Of a stretch of 64,000 nucleotides of DNA, positions 1 to 10,125 are shown piece after piece; position 1 is the first letter of the stretch; the number at the start of each line of letters is the position of its first letter. The stretch comes from Rhodothermales bacterium. Its GTDB lineage: Bacteria; Bacteroidota; Rhodothermia; Rhodothermales; UBA10348. Location of the stretch: positions 1,487,001-1,551,000 of the forward strand of contig JAEPNP010000001.1 of assembly GCA_017643395.1 (NCBI GenBank). Reading direction: 5' to 3'. The notes beneath the pieces are model-generated. The model was not told the DNA's origin and made no database searches. It was given only the letters and a program-made list of their open reading frames with translations. The translations under genes were made by a program, and so were the position numbers.

Positions 1-343
1 GATCCAGGTCCAGAATCGGGTAGCCTACCAGCTGGCCGGGTCCGTGAAACGTGATGTCGCCTCCCCGGTCGATGTGGTGGAATTCAACCCCTTGCTCGGC
101 AAGGCGGGCATCGTCCCAAAGCAAGTTTTCCCGGCTGCCGCTCTTGCCGAGCGTGTAGACGGGCGGATGCTCCAGGAGCAGCATCACGTGTGGAAGGTGC
201 TCGGTCGGCTCGCTGCGCTTTGCCGCGATGAGTCGGGACTGGATGCGGCGTTGCAGGTCCCAGGTGGGCTGATACTGCAGAACACCCAGCCGACAGACCA
301 CAACCTCCTGCCGCGCATGGCCCGATGAATCCCGGGCGGCCAT
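1..343 (-). CDS. lipB: Lipoyl(octanoyl) transferase LipB, 3'-truncated by window edge
   Basis: This gene transfers octanoyl groups from acyl carrier protein to lipoyl domains of 2-oxoacid dehydrogenases and glycine cleavage H protein, in the cytoplasm. Translating the minus strand from the ATG at 343 gives about 114 residues ending at the window edge. They contain the family signature [20 protein letters not shown] and, before it, [15 protein letters not shown]; both are typical of LipB. The catalytic Lys and Cys lie further downstream, outside the window. The ATG overlaps the sprA stop codon by one base (TGATG), so lipB is probably translated by reinitiation after sprA. I saw no frameshift in the visible part. 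Confidence 0.93.
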   Translation of the reverse strand, partial: MAARDSSGHARQEVVVCRLGVLQYQPTWDLQRRIQSRLIAAKRSEPTEHLPHVMLLLEHPPVYTLGKSGSRENLLWDDARLAEQGVEFHHIDRGGDITFHGPGQLVGYPILDLD

Positions 344-3300
344 CAGTTTGCGATGCTTACCCGGATGTTGAAATTGCCCTGGACCTGTGTCGCAGATGGC
401 TGACGGCTGTCCTCCGAGTCGAACTTCTCATACTTGAGCGTGAAGTTGGCCGACACCCGATTTGAGAACTGGTAGGAGACCACCGGGGAGAGGGTGAGAC
501 GTGTGTGGGCAGTGACCGGTGTCACGTTGTCGCCGGTGAGCACGTCGGCCAACTGGAATTCCGGGTTGTCGATCGCCGATTCCAGCGAGGTCCTCAGTCG
601 CAATCGACGGTCCACCGTGGTGCTGCGCGCGACCGTCAAACCAATGCTCGCCCGGTTGTTCAGTCGCTTGCCGCCAAAGAACGGAAGGCGCATTCCCGTC
701 TTCTGGTAGTTGAGGCTGAAGCTCAACTCACTCGTCTTGTTCTCGGAGACCTCGAGGTTGGACGTGCTCAGGCTGAAGCTGTTGGACTTGTTGTACTGCA
801 GCGCCGTGTTGATCTGCTTTTTCCAGCCGATGTCCATGCCGATGAGCGGCTGGTAGCGCTCGTTGATCCGCACGGACCCGGTCTGATACTCCGGGATGTC
901 GAATACGATGCGCCGGCTGCCCAGATCGACGGTCTGCACGGAGTCGTCGCCCGCGAAGGTGACGGTGTTGTAGTCGGCGGAATAGTCGGCGGAGTAGCCG
1001 TGCCGCAGCGAGAGGCTCTGCACAACGGCCCGGATCAGGGGCCAGTCGGACAGGCCGGAGTATGTGATCGACCAGTTCGGACGGGGGATGGGCAGCAGAT
1101 TGCGCTGGTCGATTGTGGTAGAGCCGCGCACAAACGCATCGCGGAAGTCCCGCACCACCGACTCGTTGGTCAAGACGACCCGGCCGTCCCCGTTTTCGTC
1201 GCCGAGCAGGATCGGGTCTTCCTCGGCCGATGCGGCCAGGTCTTCCACGTACGTGTCGAACTGCGCCTGGAAGAGGTCCAGGTACGACGCGCCGAAGGCC
1301 CATATGGAGGACTTGTTGGTGCCGTTCTGCGTCAGCGTGGTATCGACACCGATGACGGTGGTTGTGCCGTCAGCCACAACCGGTCGGTAGGTGAAGGTCT
1401 GGCCGTCCGTCCAGTCCACGTTCCAGTTCACCGAGACCTGCAGCGCCTGGCTCGGGTTGAGCGTGGTGCGTCCCTGGAAGCGGTTGGAGTTGTCGAGCTG
1501 GTCGGAGACCTGCAAACTCGGGTCGATGATGCGGTCCTCGATGTCGAACTGCCGGTCGAATCCGAAGCGATAGCCCAGCGACGGGCCGCGTCCCTGGAAG
1601 GCATCGAGGATGGAGTAGTAGTTGACCACCTCCGCCAGCGTGGAGTCTTGGTTCAATACAGGCTGGCCCACGTTGCTCGAGGTCGAACTCCGTGTACCGT
1701 TGTAGGTCACGCTGAAGTCGCGAATGCCGGTCAGGCCGAGCACCGTGCGGCGCGCCAGGACCTTCAGGTTGGGCAGCGGCAGCTTGAATCCGCCGCCCGT
1801 GGAATCGGCGGCCACCGCTGCCGAATCAGCCGGAGCCACCGGCTGGGGACGACGTGCATTGGGGTCGTTCGCCCGACGCCGCTCCTGCTCCCTTTGTTGC
1901 CGTTCCCGCTGCTTCTCAGAGTCGTGCGCGCGTTGCGCCTCCTCCATCGCCTTGTAGAATCCGAACTTGCGCCAGAACTCCTGGATGCGCAGCGAGACAC
2001 CGGCGCGAAGGTCTACCTGGTTGCGGATTGCGGCACCCGTATTTCGGCCCAGCGGACCGTTCTGCCAGTTGTAGGTCACATCGTATGCCACATCCTGGAG
2101 GGCAATCCAGTTGAGCGCGTTGATGTTCTGCAGTCTGGGCCGGAAGGTCGCCGTGAACTTCTGGTCGTGCCGCTCCGCACGGATGTCGGCGCCGCCGGTG
2201 AGCACCGAGCGCAGCACCTGGTCGAACGGCTTTACTTCCAGGGATTCGAGCTCGAAAAAGCGGCTCGCGTTGCTCGAGTCCACCAGCCCGGCGTCGATGG
2301 CCTGCTGCAGACTGAAGCCCGGGAACAGGGTGTCCGAGGCCGCGATGGCGAAGGTGGTATCGACACCGGCGGCGTTCAGGCTTTGCGTGGTGTTGGTGTC
2401 GAAGCTGAGGTTCAAAAATCCGAACGGGTTGTACTGCAGCGTGAAGTTGCGCTGGTGCCCGAACGCGTGCTTCTCGCGCAGCGGGAAGCGCACCGACAGC
2501 GGGATGGAGGACGTGTCCCCGGCGGCCAGGACCGGGCGCTCTCGGGTTTGCGAGAGGTTGCGGTTCAGCGTGCCGGAGGTCGACAGCGACTGCGGCAGGT
2601 AGTTGAATCGCAGGTCGGCCAGCATGCCTACCACCGGGATCGGATCCAGGAACCAGAACGGCTTCAGGGTGCGCGGCCGGCGGGTGCTGAAGCGGTAGCT
2701 CGCCGTCGATGACCAGCGCCAGTTGTCGTTGAGCACCTGGCTCGGATTGCGGCCCTCCGCATCGGAGTAGGAATAGGTCAGTCCGATGCCGTCTACGGTA
2801 TTGCGCAGCACCCGGGAGCGGGAGCCGGTCTTGGCAAAGCGCGTGGTGACGGACCGGGTAAAGCTGTATGTCTGCGCGGATTCGATGGCGTCGGTACGCA
2901 GTTCCTCCTTTTCGGGCTCTTCGAGGTCCTCTCGCTCGTCAATCTGGCTCAGCAGCTCCTCCAGCCGCACGTCGCCGCGGGTCGGGGCAAAGCGCGGCGT
3001 CTGCGTATTGGACTGCACCTGAACGTTGACCGGAATCGTCCAGCCAAACCGCTCCGGGATCAGCTTGTCCATGTTCACTTCGGACGTAACGCTCCAGTTG
3101 TTGATGCTGGTCTGCTCACGATCGCCCAGCGTGGAGGACAGCGAGCCGAACCCGTCGGTCTGGCGCTGGAAGTTGGCCTTGATGCGACCAAAGTCCGCCA
3201 GCTCTAGGTCCAGGTTTGCGAGTCCCGCCCAGCCGTTGGTCTCGTCGTAACCGGCCACGCGGAGCTCGTTAACCCACACCGAAATGTCCTCCAGGATGTC

Positions 3301-6300
3301 GTCGAAGGCGGTGGAGGTAGAGTCGGAAGCGTTCCGGATGCCGATGACCACGCTGTTCACACGCCCAAGCGACGGGGTGCCCTTAATGCCCAGGCGCGTG
3401 CCCGGAGGAGCGAATTCTTCGGCGTCCGGAGCGTCGGGTGAGACGAGCGTGTCTCCGACCACGTTGTAGAAGATGCTGTCCGGCGGGAAGGCCAGGCGGT
3501 CGCGTGCCACCTTGAGCTGATTCAGTGCGCCCAGGTCGATGTTGACCGAGTTGAGGTCCTGGATCTCGCCATTGAATTCCACGGCCGTTCCCCAGAGGGC
3601 ATCCGAGCTGCCGGCCGCTTCGCTGCTTGGTGTCAGCGGCTGCTCATATTCGTAGTAATCGTTGCTCTCGTTCGCGCCGATGCGCACGAACAGCTTCACC
3701 TTCTCACGCGCCTCTTCGATGGGCAGATTGGCGAGATCGGATCCATCTGCCAACTCCCCGTGCAGGTGCGTGAACATGCGCACATTGGAGTACTTGAGCA
3801 GGTCGAGCGCCGTGTTTTGTGTCTTGAAGATCGCTCGCTGCTTGCCGGGCAGCAGATTCTCTACACGCAACACGAGGGACTGCTCGCGCGCATTCTGCAC
3901 GCGGCCGGAGGCCAGGCGGGTCTGACTGACCACTGCGCCGATGGGCGGCGAGTAGAGGTCGGCGTTCTCCTCGTTGTTGATGGAGGAAATCGTCAGTCGG
4001 GTGTCGGCTCTCGCGGTATCCGCCACCGTCGAGCGCTCGAGGGTGATGCGCTCCGACTTCTGCCACTGACTGCCAACCAGCTCCAGGGCGGCAAACCGGA
4101 TGGTGACCGGCACCTGATGCCCAGTGGTCCAGATCCGGATGGACTCGATCAGACTGAAGTCCTGGATGTTGCCCACCTTCCGGGTGAACTCCTGCACGGG
4201 AATGCGCACCTGGTACCAGCCGGTGCCGACACCTTCAGCATCTGCAATTTCGCCGACCACGTAGTCATCCACGCGCCCGGGGGCTGCCAGGGAATCCAGC
4301 TTGGCGCGCTGCAGCGGCAGTTCGTACTGGAAATAGCTGTTGTCGGTGTCGACCGTGGAGTTGAGGTTGCGGTCTTCCGAGTCGGGGAATCGCGAGTTGC
4401 CGCGCTTGACCGAGGTGTTGGTCGCCAGCTTGGTCTGCGTCTCGAACGCATTCAGTTCGTGCCCGGCGAAGTACCGGGAGAATCGCTGCTGGAACGTGGC
4501 CCCGGTCGGGTAGAATGCCGGGTTCTCGTAGTACTCGCTGTTGCCGAAGTAGTGGTAGTCGTCGCCGGACGGGTCAACCAGCGCCTTTGCCACCTCCGCC
4601 CGGTAGCGCGGGTCGGGATCGCTCTGGTTGAGGCTCGAAACGAAGTCCGCAAAGTGCTGGGTCTCCGTAGAGAACGGCGGGTAGTCGCCTCCATAGGAAG
4701 CCAGACCGTCCAGTCCCAGGTCTTCGGTGCGATTGGTGGCGTCGTCGATGTCGACCACGCTGTTCTGGGTGGCGTTCGGTGACCGACCCCACTTCTGGAT
4801 GGATCCCTCGCTGACCGTTGACAGGGTGAGGCCGTCCTCGTTGTTCAGCTTCTCGTTGGGAAGGATGTCCTCGGAGATCGATCCCAGATCCACGTACAGC
4901 TTGGCCTGCGCGCCCGCGTCGTCCGCCGGATTCTCCGGGAAGGGCCGGAAGACGAACTCCACAAAATCGATGTTCTTCAGGCTGAAGTCCGTGAACCCCT
5001 CCGGCAGCCGCTGGGCCATGCCGCCCCATGTGTCCTCGGGCTTGGACAGGAAGTTCTTGAGCTCGGTGGTGTAGTTGTAGGGTCCGCGCTCCGAGGGGTT
5101 GAAGTAGATGTCCAGCGTTTCCAGCTGGTCGATGAGCTCTGCGCGCGTATCCCGGTTCGGGAAGACGTCATTGATCTGCAGCGGCTTGATGGCCTCCACG
5201 TTGTAGGCCACCGCCGGTACCTCGGCAAGCATGTTGGCGTTGATGCGGTACCAGGCGAACGTGCCACGCCAGGTCGTGCGCAGCGAGTCCGACACCGAGC
5301 CGCCCCGCACGCCCGCTCCGTCCACGGCACCAATCGAGTCCGGGGCCGCCGTCAGGGACCAGGTCCCGGGCTGCATGAGGGAGAACGTGTTCTCGAAGCC
5401 CTCGAAGTCGTCGATGTACGAGATGCCGGCCAGCTCATCGGCCGCAAAATCCCGGTCCGCCTTGCGCAGGTCCCTGCGTGTGCGCGTGAATGCGATGGTC
5501 TCCACGTGGTTGGGTCGCAGTTGCGCGAACTCACCCGTGAACGCCACCCGGGAGGGTTCTCTCGTCTGGATGAGCGGGAGCGCATCGACCGCGCGCGTCA
5601 GCCACCGGGGCTCGGCCTGGAAACTGCCGTCCACACCCCAGATGGTGTTCGATACAGGCTCCTCACCGATGCGGAATTTGTCGATGGGACTCTTCTGCGT
5701 GAGGCGCATGAGCGTGGCGCCGAGGCTGATGCGGTCATCCAGCGAGTAGTCGGCGCGCGCCCCGAGCAGGGTCTTCTTCTGCAGGTTGAAGAAGGAATTC
5801 TGCTCGTACTCGATGTTGATTTCGCGGCCGGCCGTCAGGAATGCAGGGTTGGTGATGGTCACCGTGCCGCCTGTGTAGTCGACGATGAAGTCTGCGTTTT
5901 CCTGCAGCGGTGTGCCTCCGGAGGTGACCCTGACGGAGCCCGGAATGAGGCCGGCATAGGCGCGCAGGTCATAGAAGTCGGAGACCGTGCCACTGTACTC
6001 GCCGCGGATGCGATACACGTCATGCTGCGAGTCCCGCCGGGCATTGGCCTTTTTCTGCGAGTACAGATTGCGGAAGACATACAGGTCCTCCAGCTCTTCG
6101 CTGCCGCCGGAGGCCGCGATCAGGTCCTGCATGCGGTCGCCGAACGGCTGGAGGTACGGGTAGATCAGGAGCCCATCGCCCGGTTCAATGGTGTAGTTGA
6201 CCAGAAAGTCGAACAGATCGTCCGGCTTGAGGGCCTGGTCCTCGTTGACCCGGTCGAGGCCGAGCATCTGAAGCAGCGTCTGCTGGCCGCCGACGCCGGG

Positions 6301-8331
6301 CAGCGTGCGCGAAGCGGTCTGGCCAGGCGGCTCGTAGTAGACCTGGAGCTGGAATTCGTTGGCGTTGATGCCGCGTCCCGGCAGCCGGTAGATGTTGCGC
6401 AGTTCCAGGTACCACGCGGCCGGATTGAAGTTGGACTCCGGCGCCGGCTGCCGTAGCTGCACCGGGCGGAGCAGCTTCATGACCAGCTTGTCCTCGTTCT
6501 GGCCGCCGTCGGAGCCACCGGTGTCGGTCGAGAAGTCGCCTACCTGGTAGGCGCGGCCGCCGGCCGTGTAGCGGAAGGAGACCGCCAGGGCCTCGGACTC
6601 CTGCAGACGCTGGCGCAGACTGATGTACCCGAGCACCTCGTCAAAGTCATAGTCCCGGCCACGTTCAAGACGCTTCATGCGCCCGATCTGGTAGTCCGAA
6701 GAACTCAGGTTCTTGGAAGACTCCAGATAGGAACCCGGCGTTGCAGCACCGTCGCGCAGTTGGGAGTCGACCTCTCCACCGGCTGCGTCATCGTACTGGT
6801 CGATGGCGTTTGAAGGCAGCCGCTCGGCCGTGTACCCGTCGGCTTGCGAGAGCAGTTCCTCGCTTTCGCCGAGGTCCACCATCGCGACAACCTGTCGCAC
6901 ATTGAGCTCCTCGGGCGTTGTGGGCTGAAGGCGCCAGACCTCGATCTCCTTGATGCCCTCGAAGCCGTCGGCCACGCGGATGTTGGGCGGATCGGCGAGC
7001 GCGTCCTCCCAACGGTTGCGGAAGTAGTAGCCCAGGAAAAAGTGGGTGTTGTCGTCGTAGTCCGTCGGCTTGAGGTCGTACTCGGTCGTCTCCGAGCCAC
7101 CGTCGATGGACAGGCTGTTCGACTGCCCCTCCTGCTGTGACATCACGGTGGTCAGGTGCACGCCGCCTACCTGGAACTCGGACTTGATGCCGAACAGGCT
7201 CTGACCGCCACGGATCAGGGTCGATGGGGTCTGCAGGAAGACGTTACCGGCCTCGATGGACTGCACGATCTCGTCATCGTAGCCCTGGTAATGCAGCTTC
7301 AGCTGGTTCTGGTAGTCAAACTGGTTCTGCGAGTCATAGTTGACGTCGATCTGCAGCTTGTCACCGATCGAGCCGGTGATGCCAAGGCGCAGGTCCTGCT
7401 TGAAGTCCGGATCCAGCTGACTCGGGCGGCCGGTGAAGGCCACCTGCTGGTCACTCTTGCGGTAGTCGAAACCGGCCCGGATATCGGCCTGTCCGTTGAC
7501 GCGCAGATCCACCTCGGAGGTGCCGAAAATGGTGGTGAATGCACTCTCGCGCCCACCGGGCACGACCACATTGAATCCGAGACCGCCTCTGCGGCGCTGC
7601 TCGAGCTGTCGCTGGTGCTCGACCACCAGTTCCTCCCAGCTCTCATTCAGGTCGTAGCGCAGTCGCAATTGCCGGTAGGTATTGAAATCCACCTCGACCG
7701 GGTAGCGCACATCCTGGCTTCCGACCTGCTCGCGCGTGGTGAAGCGGAGGCGGGTTGTATCGACCTCGGTCTGCTGGCGCCAGTAATTGCCGTATCGGAG
7801 TCCGAACGGCCTGCGATCGCGCGGGAAGAAGCGTGCGGACGGCAGGTCGCGTTGCCAGCGCGGCCGATAGCGGGCCGACAGACCGGTGTCCGGCGTGACA
7901 GTCAGCGAATCCAGTCGCAGGTCGGCAAGCAGGACGGCGAACACCGAGTCGGTGTCTGCGCGGGCGGCCAGCATCGGCCAGTCCCTCAGCGCTGCGTAGC
8001 GTGGGTCTTCCAGGGCCTCGCGGAGGCGCCGGAAATCGAGCACCGTGGAATCCGAGTCCGCGGCCACGCGCAGTCGGTCCAGTGCGATGTGTACGGAGTC
8101 GGTGTCGGAGACCGCGATGCGCGGCGTGCTCCACGTGCGCAATGCGCCGGTCTGATCGGGGGCTGCCTGTCCTACCAGGACCATCGCCACGACGGCACTG
8201 CCCATTACCAGGCCGAGAAGCGTGCGAGCGGCGCGTCCGGATGTACGGGTCCCGGTGCTGCCCTGTAGAAAGGCGGCCTCTGTCGGAGCCGAGGTGGAGA
8301 GATCCCGTTCTGGTGCGTTTCCGCAGGTCAA
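343..8331 (-). CDS. sprA: T9SS outer-membrane translocon / gliding motility protein SprA
   Basis: A 2662-residue protein, in the size range of SprA (about 2400 residues in Flavobacterium), which forms the giant outer-membrane channel through which T9SS cargo leaves the cell. Residues about 36-58 are a hydrophobic signal or anchor. The rest is rich in aromatic and Arg/Asp beta-barrel sequence (for example [19 protein letters not shown]) and ends with the alternating strands of an outer-membrane barrel. The first in-frame start is a TTG at 8331; no ATG or GTG precedes the hydrophobic segment, so TTG is the likely start. Two T9SS cargo genes (31553-33187 and 39022-41157) lie in the same window. 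lipB follows with a one-base overlap. The opposite strand is open for long stretches, which is a high-GC artefact. Confidence 0.93.
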   Translation of the reverse strand: MTCGNAPERDLSTSAPTEAAFLQGSTGTRTSGRAARTLLGLVMGSAVVAMVLVGQAAPDQTGALRTWSTPRIAVSDTDSVHIALDRLRVAADSDSTVLDFRRLREALEDPRYAALRDWPMLAARADTDSVFAVLLADLRLDSLTVTPDTGLSARYRPRWQRDLPSARFFPRDRRPFGLRYGNYWRQQTEVDTTRLRFTTREQVGSQDVRYPVEVDFNTYRQLRLRYDLNESWEELVVEHQRQLEQRRRGGLGFNVVVPGGRESAFTTIFGTSEVDLRVNGQADIRAGFDYRKSDQQVAFTGRPSQLDPDFKQDLRLGITGSIGDKLQIDVNYDSQNQFDYQNQLKLHYQGYDDEIVQSIEAGNVFLQTPSTLIRGGQSLFGIKSEFQVGGVHLTTVMSQQEGQSNSLSIDGGSETTEYDLKPTDYDDNTHFFLGYYFRNRWEDALADPPNIRVADGFEGIKEIEVWRLQPTTPEELNVRQVVAMVDLGESEELLSQADGYTAERLPSNAIDQYDDAAGGEVDSQLRDGAATPGSYLESSKNLSSSDYQIGRMKRLERGRDYDFDEVLGYISLRQRLQESEALAVSFRYTAGGRAYQVGDFSTDTGGSDGGQNEDKLVMKLLRPVQLRQPAPESNFNPAAWYLELRNIYRLPGRGINANEFQLQVYYEPPGQTASRTLPGVGGQQTLLQMLGLDRVNEDQALKPDDLFDFLVNYTIEPGDGLLIYPYLQPFGDRMQDLIAASGGSEELEDLYVFRNLYSQKKANARRDSQHDVYRIRGEYSGTVSDFYDLRAYAGLIPGSVRVTSGGTPLQENADFIVDYTGGTVTITNPAFLTAGREINIEYEQNSFFNLQKKTLLGARADYSLDDRISLGATLMRLTQKSPIDKFRIGEEPVSNTIWGVDGSFQAEPRWLTRAVDALPLIQTREPSRVAFTGEFAQLRPNHVETIAFTRTRRDLRKADRDFAADELAGISYIDDFEGFENTFSLMQPGTWSLTAAPDSIGAVDGAGVRGGSVSDSLRTTWRGTFAWYRINANMLAEVPAVAYNVEAIKPLQINDVFPNRDTRAELIDQLETLDIYFNPSERGPYNYTTELKNFLSKPEDTWGGMAQRLPEGFTDFSLKNIDFVEFVFRPFPENPADDAGAQAKLYVDLGSISEDILPNEKLNNEDGLTLSTVSEGSIQKWGRSPNATQNSVVDIDDATNRTEDLGLDGLASYGGDYPPFSTETQHFADFVSSLNQSDPDPRYRAEVAKALVDPSGDDYHYFGNSEYYENPAFYPTGATFQQRFSRYFAGHELNAFETQTKLATNTSVKRGNSRFPDSEDRNLNSTVDTDNSYFQYELPLQRAKLDSLAAPGRVDDYVVGEIADAEGVGTGWYQVRIPVQEFTRKVGNIQDFSLIESIRIWTTGHQVPVTIRFAALELVGSQWQKSERITLERSTVADTARADTRLTISSINNEENADLYSPPIGAVVSQTRLASGRVQNAREQSLVLRVENLLPGKQRAIFKTQNTALDLLKYSNVRMFTHLHGELADGSDLANLPIEEAREKVKLFVRIGANESNDYYEYEQPLTPSSEAAGSSDALWGTAVEFNGEIQDLNSVNIDLGALNQLKVARDRLAFPPDSIFYNVVGDTLVSPDAPDAEEFAPPGTRLGIKGTPSLGRVNSVVIGIRNASDSTSTAFDDILEDISVWVNELRVAGYDETNGWAGLANLDLELADFGRIKANFQRQTDGFGSLSSTLGDREQTSINNWSVTSEVNMDKLIPERFGWTIPVNVQVQSNTQTPRFAPTRGDVRLEELLSQIDEREDLEEPEKEELRTDAIESAQTYSFTRSVTTRFAKTGSRSRVLRNTVDGIGLTYSYSDAEGRNPSQVLNDNWRWSSTASYRFSTRRPRTLKPFWFLDPIPVVGMLADLRFNYLPQSLSTSGTLNRNLSQTRERPVLAAGDTSSIPLSVRFPLREKHAFGHQRNFTLQYNPFGFLNLSFDTNTTQSLNAAGVDTTFAIAASDTLFPGFSLQQAIDAGLVDSSNASRFFELESLEVKPFDQVLRSVLTGGADIRAERHDQKFTATFRPRLQNINALNWIALQDVAYDVTYNWQNGPLGRNTGAAIRNQVDLRAGVSLRIQEFWRKFGFYKAMEEAQRAHDSEKQRERQQREQERRRANDPNARRPQPVAPADSAAVAADSTGGGFKLPLPNLKVLARRTVLGLTGIRDFSVTYNGTRSSTSSNVGQPVLNQDSTLAEVVNYYSILDAFQGRGPSLGYRFGFDRQFDIEDRIIDPSLQVSDQLDNSNRFQGRTTLNPSQALQVSVNWNVDWTDGQTFTYRPVVADGTTTVIGVDTTLTQNGTNKSSIWAFGASYLDLFQAQFDTYVEDLAASAEEDPILLGDENGDGRVVLTNESVVRDFRDAFVRGSTTIDQRNLLPIPRPNWSITYSGLSDWPLIRAVVQSLSLRHGYSADYSADYNTVTFAGDDSVQTVDLGSRRIVFDIPEYQTGSVRINERYQPLIGMDIGWKKQINTALQYNKSNSFSLSTSNLEVSENKTSELSFSLNYQKTGMRLPFFGGKRLNNRASIGLTVARSTTVDRRLRLRTSLESAIDNPEFQLADVLTGDNVTPVTAHTRLTLSPVVSYQFSNRVSANFTLKYEKFDSEDSRQPSATQVQGNFNIRVSIAN

Positions 8332-8638
8332 GTCTGCAAGCCGTCCAGGGGGCGGATTGTTACGATTCGTAGCGGAGGCGCGCGGCGGATCTCAGGTTTG
8401 TTCGACAGACAGGCTGGTGACTCCGGCAGCGGCGGTCCGAAGGGGCGGGAAACTAGGCTCGAGGGGGTCGACCTTCAAGCAAAAAAGCCCCAGTGGCTGG
8501 ACGCTGACGCGGCTTGGTGGAGGGTATCGTCCGAAACGGCGGATGGAAAACCCGAACCGCCTATTTTTGTTCGGAAACGGTACACCGCAGCACCCTCGCG
8601 GTGCCCAACGAGAACTCACCCAACCGCTGTAGAATTCC
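8332..8638. other. Intergenic region between divergent sprA and SDR gene
   Basis: About 307 bases without a convincing gene. It holds the candidate sprA promoter and, toward the SDR gene, a perfect TAnnTTTG box (TATTTTTG, 8562-8569) that lacks a TTG at the right spacing. On the minus strand a very short hairpin AGCC/GGCT is followed by six T at 8480-8493; the stem is too weak to call a terminator. I compared it by eye with common riboswitches, tmRNA and RNase P RNA and recognised none. Confidence 0.5.
8448..8478 (-). promoter_or_regulatory. Candidate Bacteroidota-type promoter for sprA
   Basis: On the minus strand TTG (8478-8476) is followed after 20 bases by TAGTTTCC (8455-8448). This resembles the Bacteroidota pattern TTTG-N19-21-TAnnTTTG, with six of eight matches in the downstream box. 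It would give a leader of roughly 110 bases before the TTG start of sprA. It is a pattern match only. Confidence 0.3.
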
Positions 8639-9322
8639 ATGAAGGGACAGACCATTGCCGTGACCGGTGCCGCGGGGCGGCTGGGCCGCGAGCTGGTTGC
8701 CGAGCTGGTGCGTCGTGAAGCCAACGTCGCCGCCATCGTAATGAATGACGCGGAGGCGCGTCTGGTACCCTCCGGGCGGTCGAGCAGGGTGGAGTCATTC
8801 ATCATGAACGTCACGGAGAGCCGATCGGTCTGTGACGGTTTCGAGCGCATCGCGAGTCGATTCTCCGGACTGGACGGCCTGGTGCACACCGTAGGCGGTT
8901 GGGCGATGACGCCGCTGCTTGAGACCGGCCGTCAACGCTGGGACGACATGATGGCCCTGAATCTGACCAGTGCGTTCCTGTGCTTTCGGGAAGCTTCGCG
9001 CGTGATGGTGACCGGGGACGGAGGCTGGCTGGTCGGCATCTCTTCAGGCCAGGGCGCCGAGCGCGGTGCAGGCGGTCAGTCGGCCTACTCGGCCGGCAAG
9101 GCTGGCGTGCTGCGCCTGGTGGAAGCAGTCGGCGAGGAGTTGGCCGATCGCGGCGTGTCTACCCTCGCGGTGGCTCCTTCCATGATCCTGTTTGACGACG
9201 ACAGTGACTGGGACGGCGTGCCCGTGGGCGATGTGGTGGCGGCCTGCCTCAGCCCCTGGAGCGACGACCCGCCGGAAAGTGGCGGGCTGCGGCGGGCGTA
9301 CGGCACGCTGGAGCCGGGGTGA
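8639..9322 (+). CDS. SDR-family NAD(P)-dependent oxidoreductase
   Basis: A 227-residue classical short-chain dehydrogenase/reductase. The nucleotide-binding motif TGAAGRLG is at residues 9-16, the catalytic Ser at 135-136 (GISSGQG), and Tyr150-xxx-Lys154 in SAYSAGKAG. Length and motif order fit a soluble cytoplasmic oxidoreductase; the substrate cannot be told from sequence. It starts at an ATG at 8639 and is divergent from sprA. The last residues (TLEPG) and the stop codon lie inside the first unit of a tandem repeat that fills the downstream 800 bases, so the native 3' end may have been replaced by repeat expansion. It converges on the saccharopine-dehydrogenase-like gene at 10126-11301. 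Confidence 0.87.
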   Translation: MKGQTIAVTGAAGRLGRELVAELVRREANVAAIVMNDAEARLVPSGRSSRVESFIMNVTESRSVCDGFERIASRFSGLDGLVHTVGGWAMTPLLETGRQRWDDMMALNLTSAFLCFREASRVMVTGDGGWLVGISSGQGAERGAGGQSAYSAGKAGVLRLVEAVGEELADRGVSTLAVAPSMILFDDDSDWDGVPVGDVVAACLSPWSDDPPESGGLRRAYGTLEPG

Positions 9323-9501
9323 TTTGGCTCCGGTCGGGCGCGGCGGGGGGCTGCGGCGCCGGGGCGGTTTGGCTCCGGTCGGCGTGCGGGGCTGTGGCGC
9401 CGGGGTGATTTGGCTCCAGTCGGCGCGCGCGGGGCTGCGGCGCCGGGGTAATTTGGCTCCAGTCGGCGCGCGGGGCTGCGGAACCGGGGCCGGTTAGGAG
9501 C
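9311..9501. repeat. Tandem repeat family A, about 43-bp units, 4 full copies plus a decayed fifth
   Basis: The core GGGGyGrTTTGGCTCCrGTC recurs with its GGGG at 9316, 9361, 9402 and 9445, and in degraded form at 9486 (spacings 45, 41, 43, 41). Copies end in GCGCGGGGCTG-like sequence. The first copy carries the SDR stop codon. Unit length is close to four helical turns. The array is in non-coding DNA between convergent genes. Confidence 0.85.
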
Positions 9502-9540
9502 CCCTCCGGCCCGGCAAACCGTATGAGCCCCCGGCGCGCG

Positions 9541-9698
9541 ACGTGGAAAAGTGCCGCCGAATCCCATGTATGGCCCTGTTCGCGCCGGCGTCGAGTGGAA
9601 AAATGGGGTTGAGTCCACATCGCGCGACAGCCAGGAGACGGCGGGGTGGAAAACCGGTGCCAGATCCCATATCGGGGCGGCTCCGGTGGCCGGCGGCC
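9541..9698. repeat. Repeat element B, copy 1 (158 bp)
   Basis: This 158-bp element recurs at 9877-10034 with 8 mismatches (about 95% identity). It contains three bipartite boxes, GTGGAAAA-N10-RTCC(A)CAT, starting at 9543, 9595 and 9646, so the boxes are 52 and 51 bases apart (five helical turns). All eight differences between the copies fall outside the GTGGAAAA boxes. The middle box forms the dyad GTGGA/TCCAC. Three reading frames stay open here because of high GC, so I do not treat it as coding. Confidence 0.85.
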
Positions 9699-9720
9699 AA
9701 GCCCGGGAGCGCCCCCGCCG

Positions 9721-9855
9721 GCCAAAGCAACCCTCCGGCGGCCAAGCCGCGAGCAATCCCTGGCGGCCAAAGCAACCCTCCGGCGGCCAAGCCGCGAGCA
9801 ATCCCTGGCGGCCAAAGCAACCCTCCTGCGGCCAAAGCGCGAGCGATCCCCCCGG
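9721..9855. repeat. Tandem repeat family C, 45-bp units, 3 copies
   Basis: Units begin GCCAAAGCAACCCTCC at 9721, 9766 and 9811. The first two 45-bp units are identical; the third is diverged in its second half. Each unit is itself two half-units that both begin GGCGGCCAA. A further partial copy is at 10058-10080, after the second B element. There are no unique spacers, so this is not a CRISPR array. Confidence 0.88.
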
Positions 9856-9876
9856 CGGCCCGGCGCTGGGCGCGCC

Positions 9877-10034
9877 ACGTGGAAAAGTGCCGCCGAATCC
9901 CATGTATGGCCCTGTTCGCGCCGACGCCGAGTGGAAAAACGGGGTTGAGTCCACATCGCGCAACCGCCAGGACACTGCGGGGTGGAAAACCGGTGCCAGA
10001 TCCCATATCGGGGCGGCTCCGGCGGCCGGCGGCC
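9877..10034. repeat. Repeat element B, copy 2 (158 bp)
   Basis: Second copy of the element at 9541-9698, offset by 336 bases, in the same orientation. Its GTGGAAAA boxes are at 9879, 9931 and 9982 with the same 52/51 spacing as in copy 1. It is followed, as copy 1 is, by GCCGGCCAAAGCAACCCTCC, so the B element and the start of family C were probably duplicated together. Confidence 0.85.
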
Positions 10035-10125
10035 AACCCGCAAGCGATCCCCCGCCGGCCAAAGCAACCCTCCGGCGGCCGGCGGCCAACCCCGGGAGCG
10101 CCTGGACCGTCAGCGACCCGGCGGG

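Noticed and set aside
505-2712. Open frame of 735 codons on the plus strand opposite sprA, with several others along the gene
   Set aside because: Long antisense frames are expected in high-GC coding sequence. The translations are low in complexity (Arg, Val, Gly, Gln rich) and match no motif, whereas the sprA frame does.
8332-8638. Riboswitch or housekeeping RNA upstream of the SDR gene
   Set aside because: Compared by eye with glycine, cobalamin, TPP, SAM and c-di-GMP classes, tmRNA and RNase P RNA; no conserved core was seen.
9541-10034. Replication origin based on TTTTCCAC boxes
   Set aside because: There is no AT-rich unwinding region, no dnaA or dnaN gene nearby, and the boxes miss the last base of the DnaA consensus.
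9721-10080. CRISPR array
   Set aside because: The units are tandem without unique spacers, and the intervening sequence is itself repeated. No cas gene is in the window.
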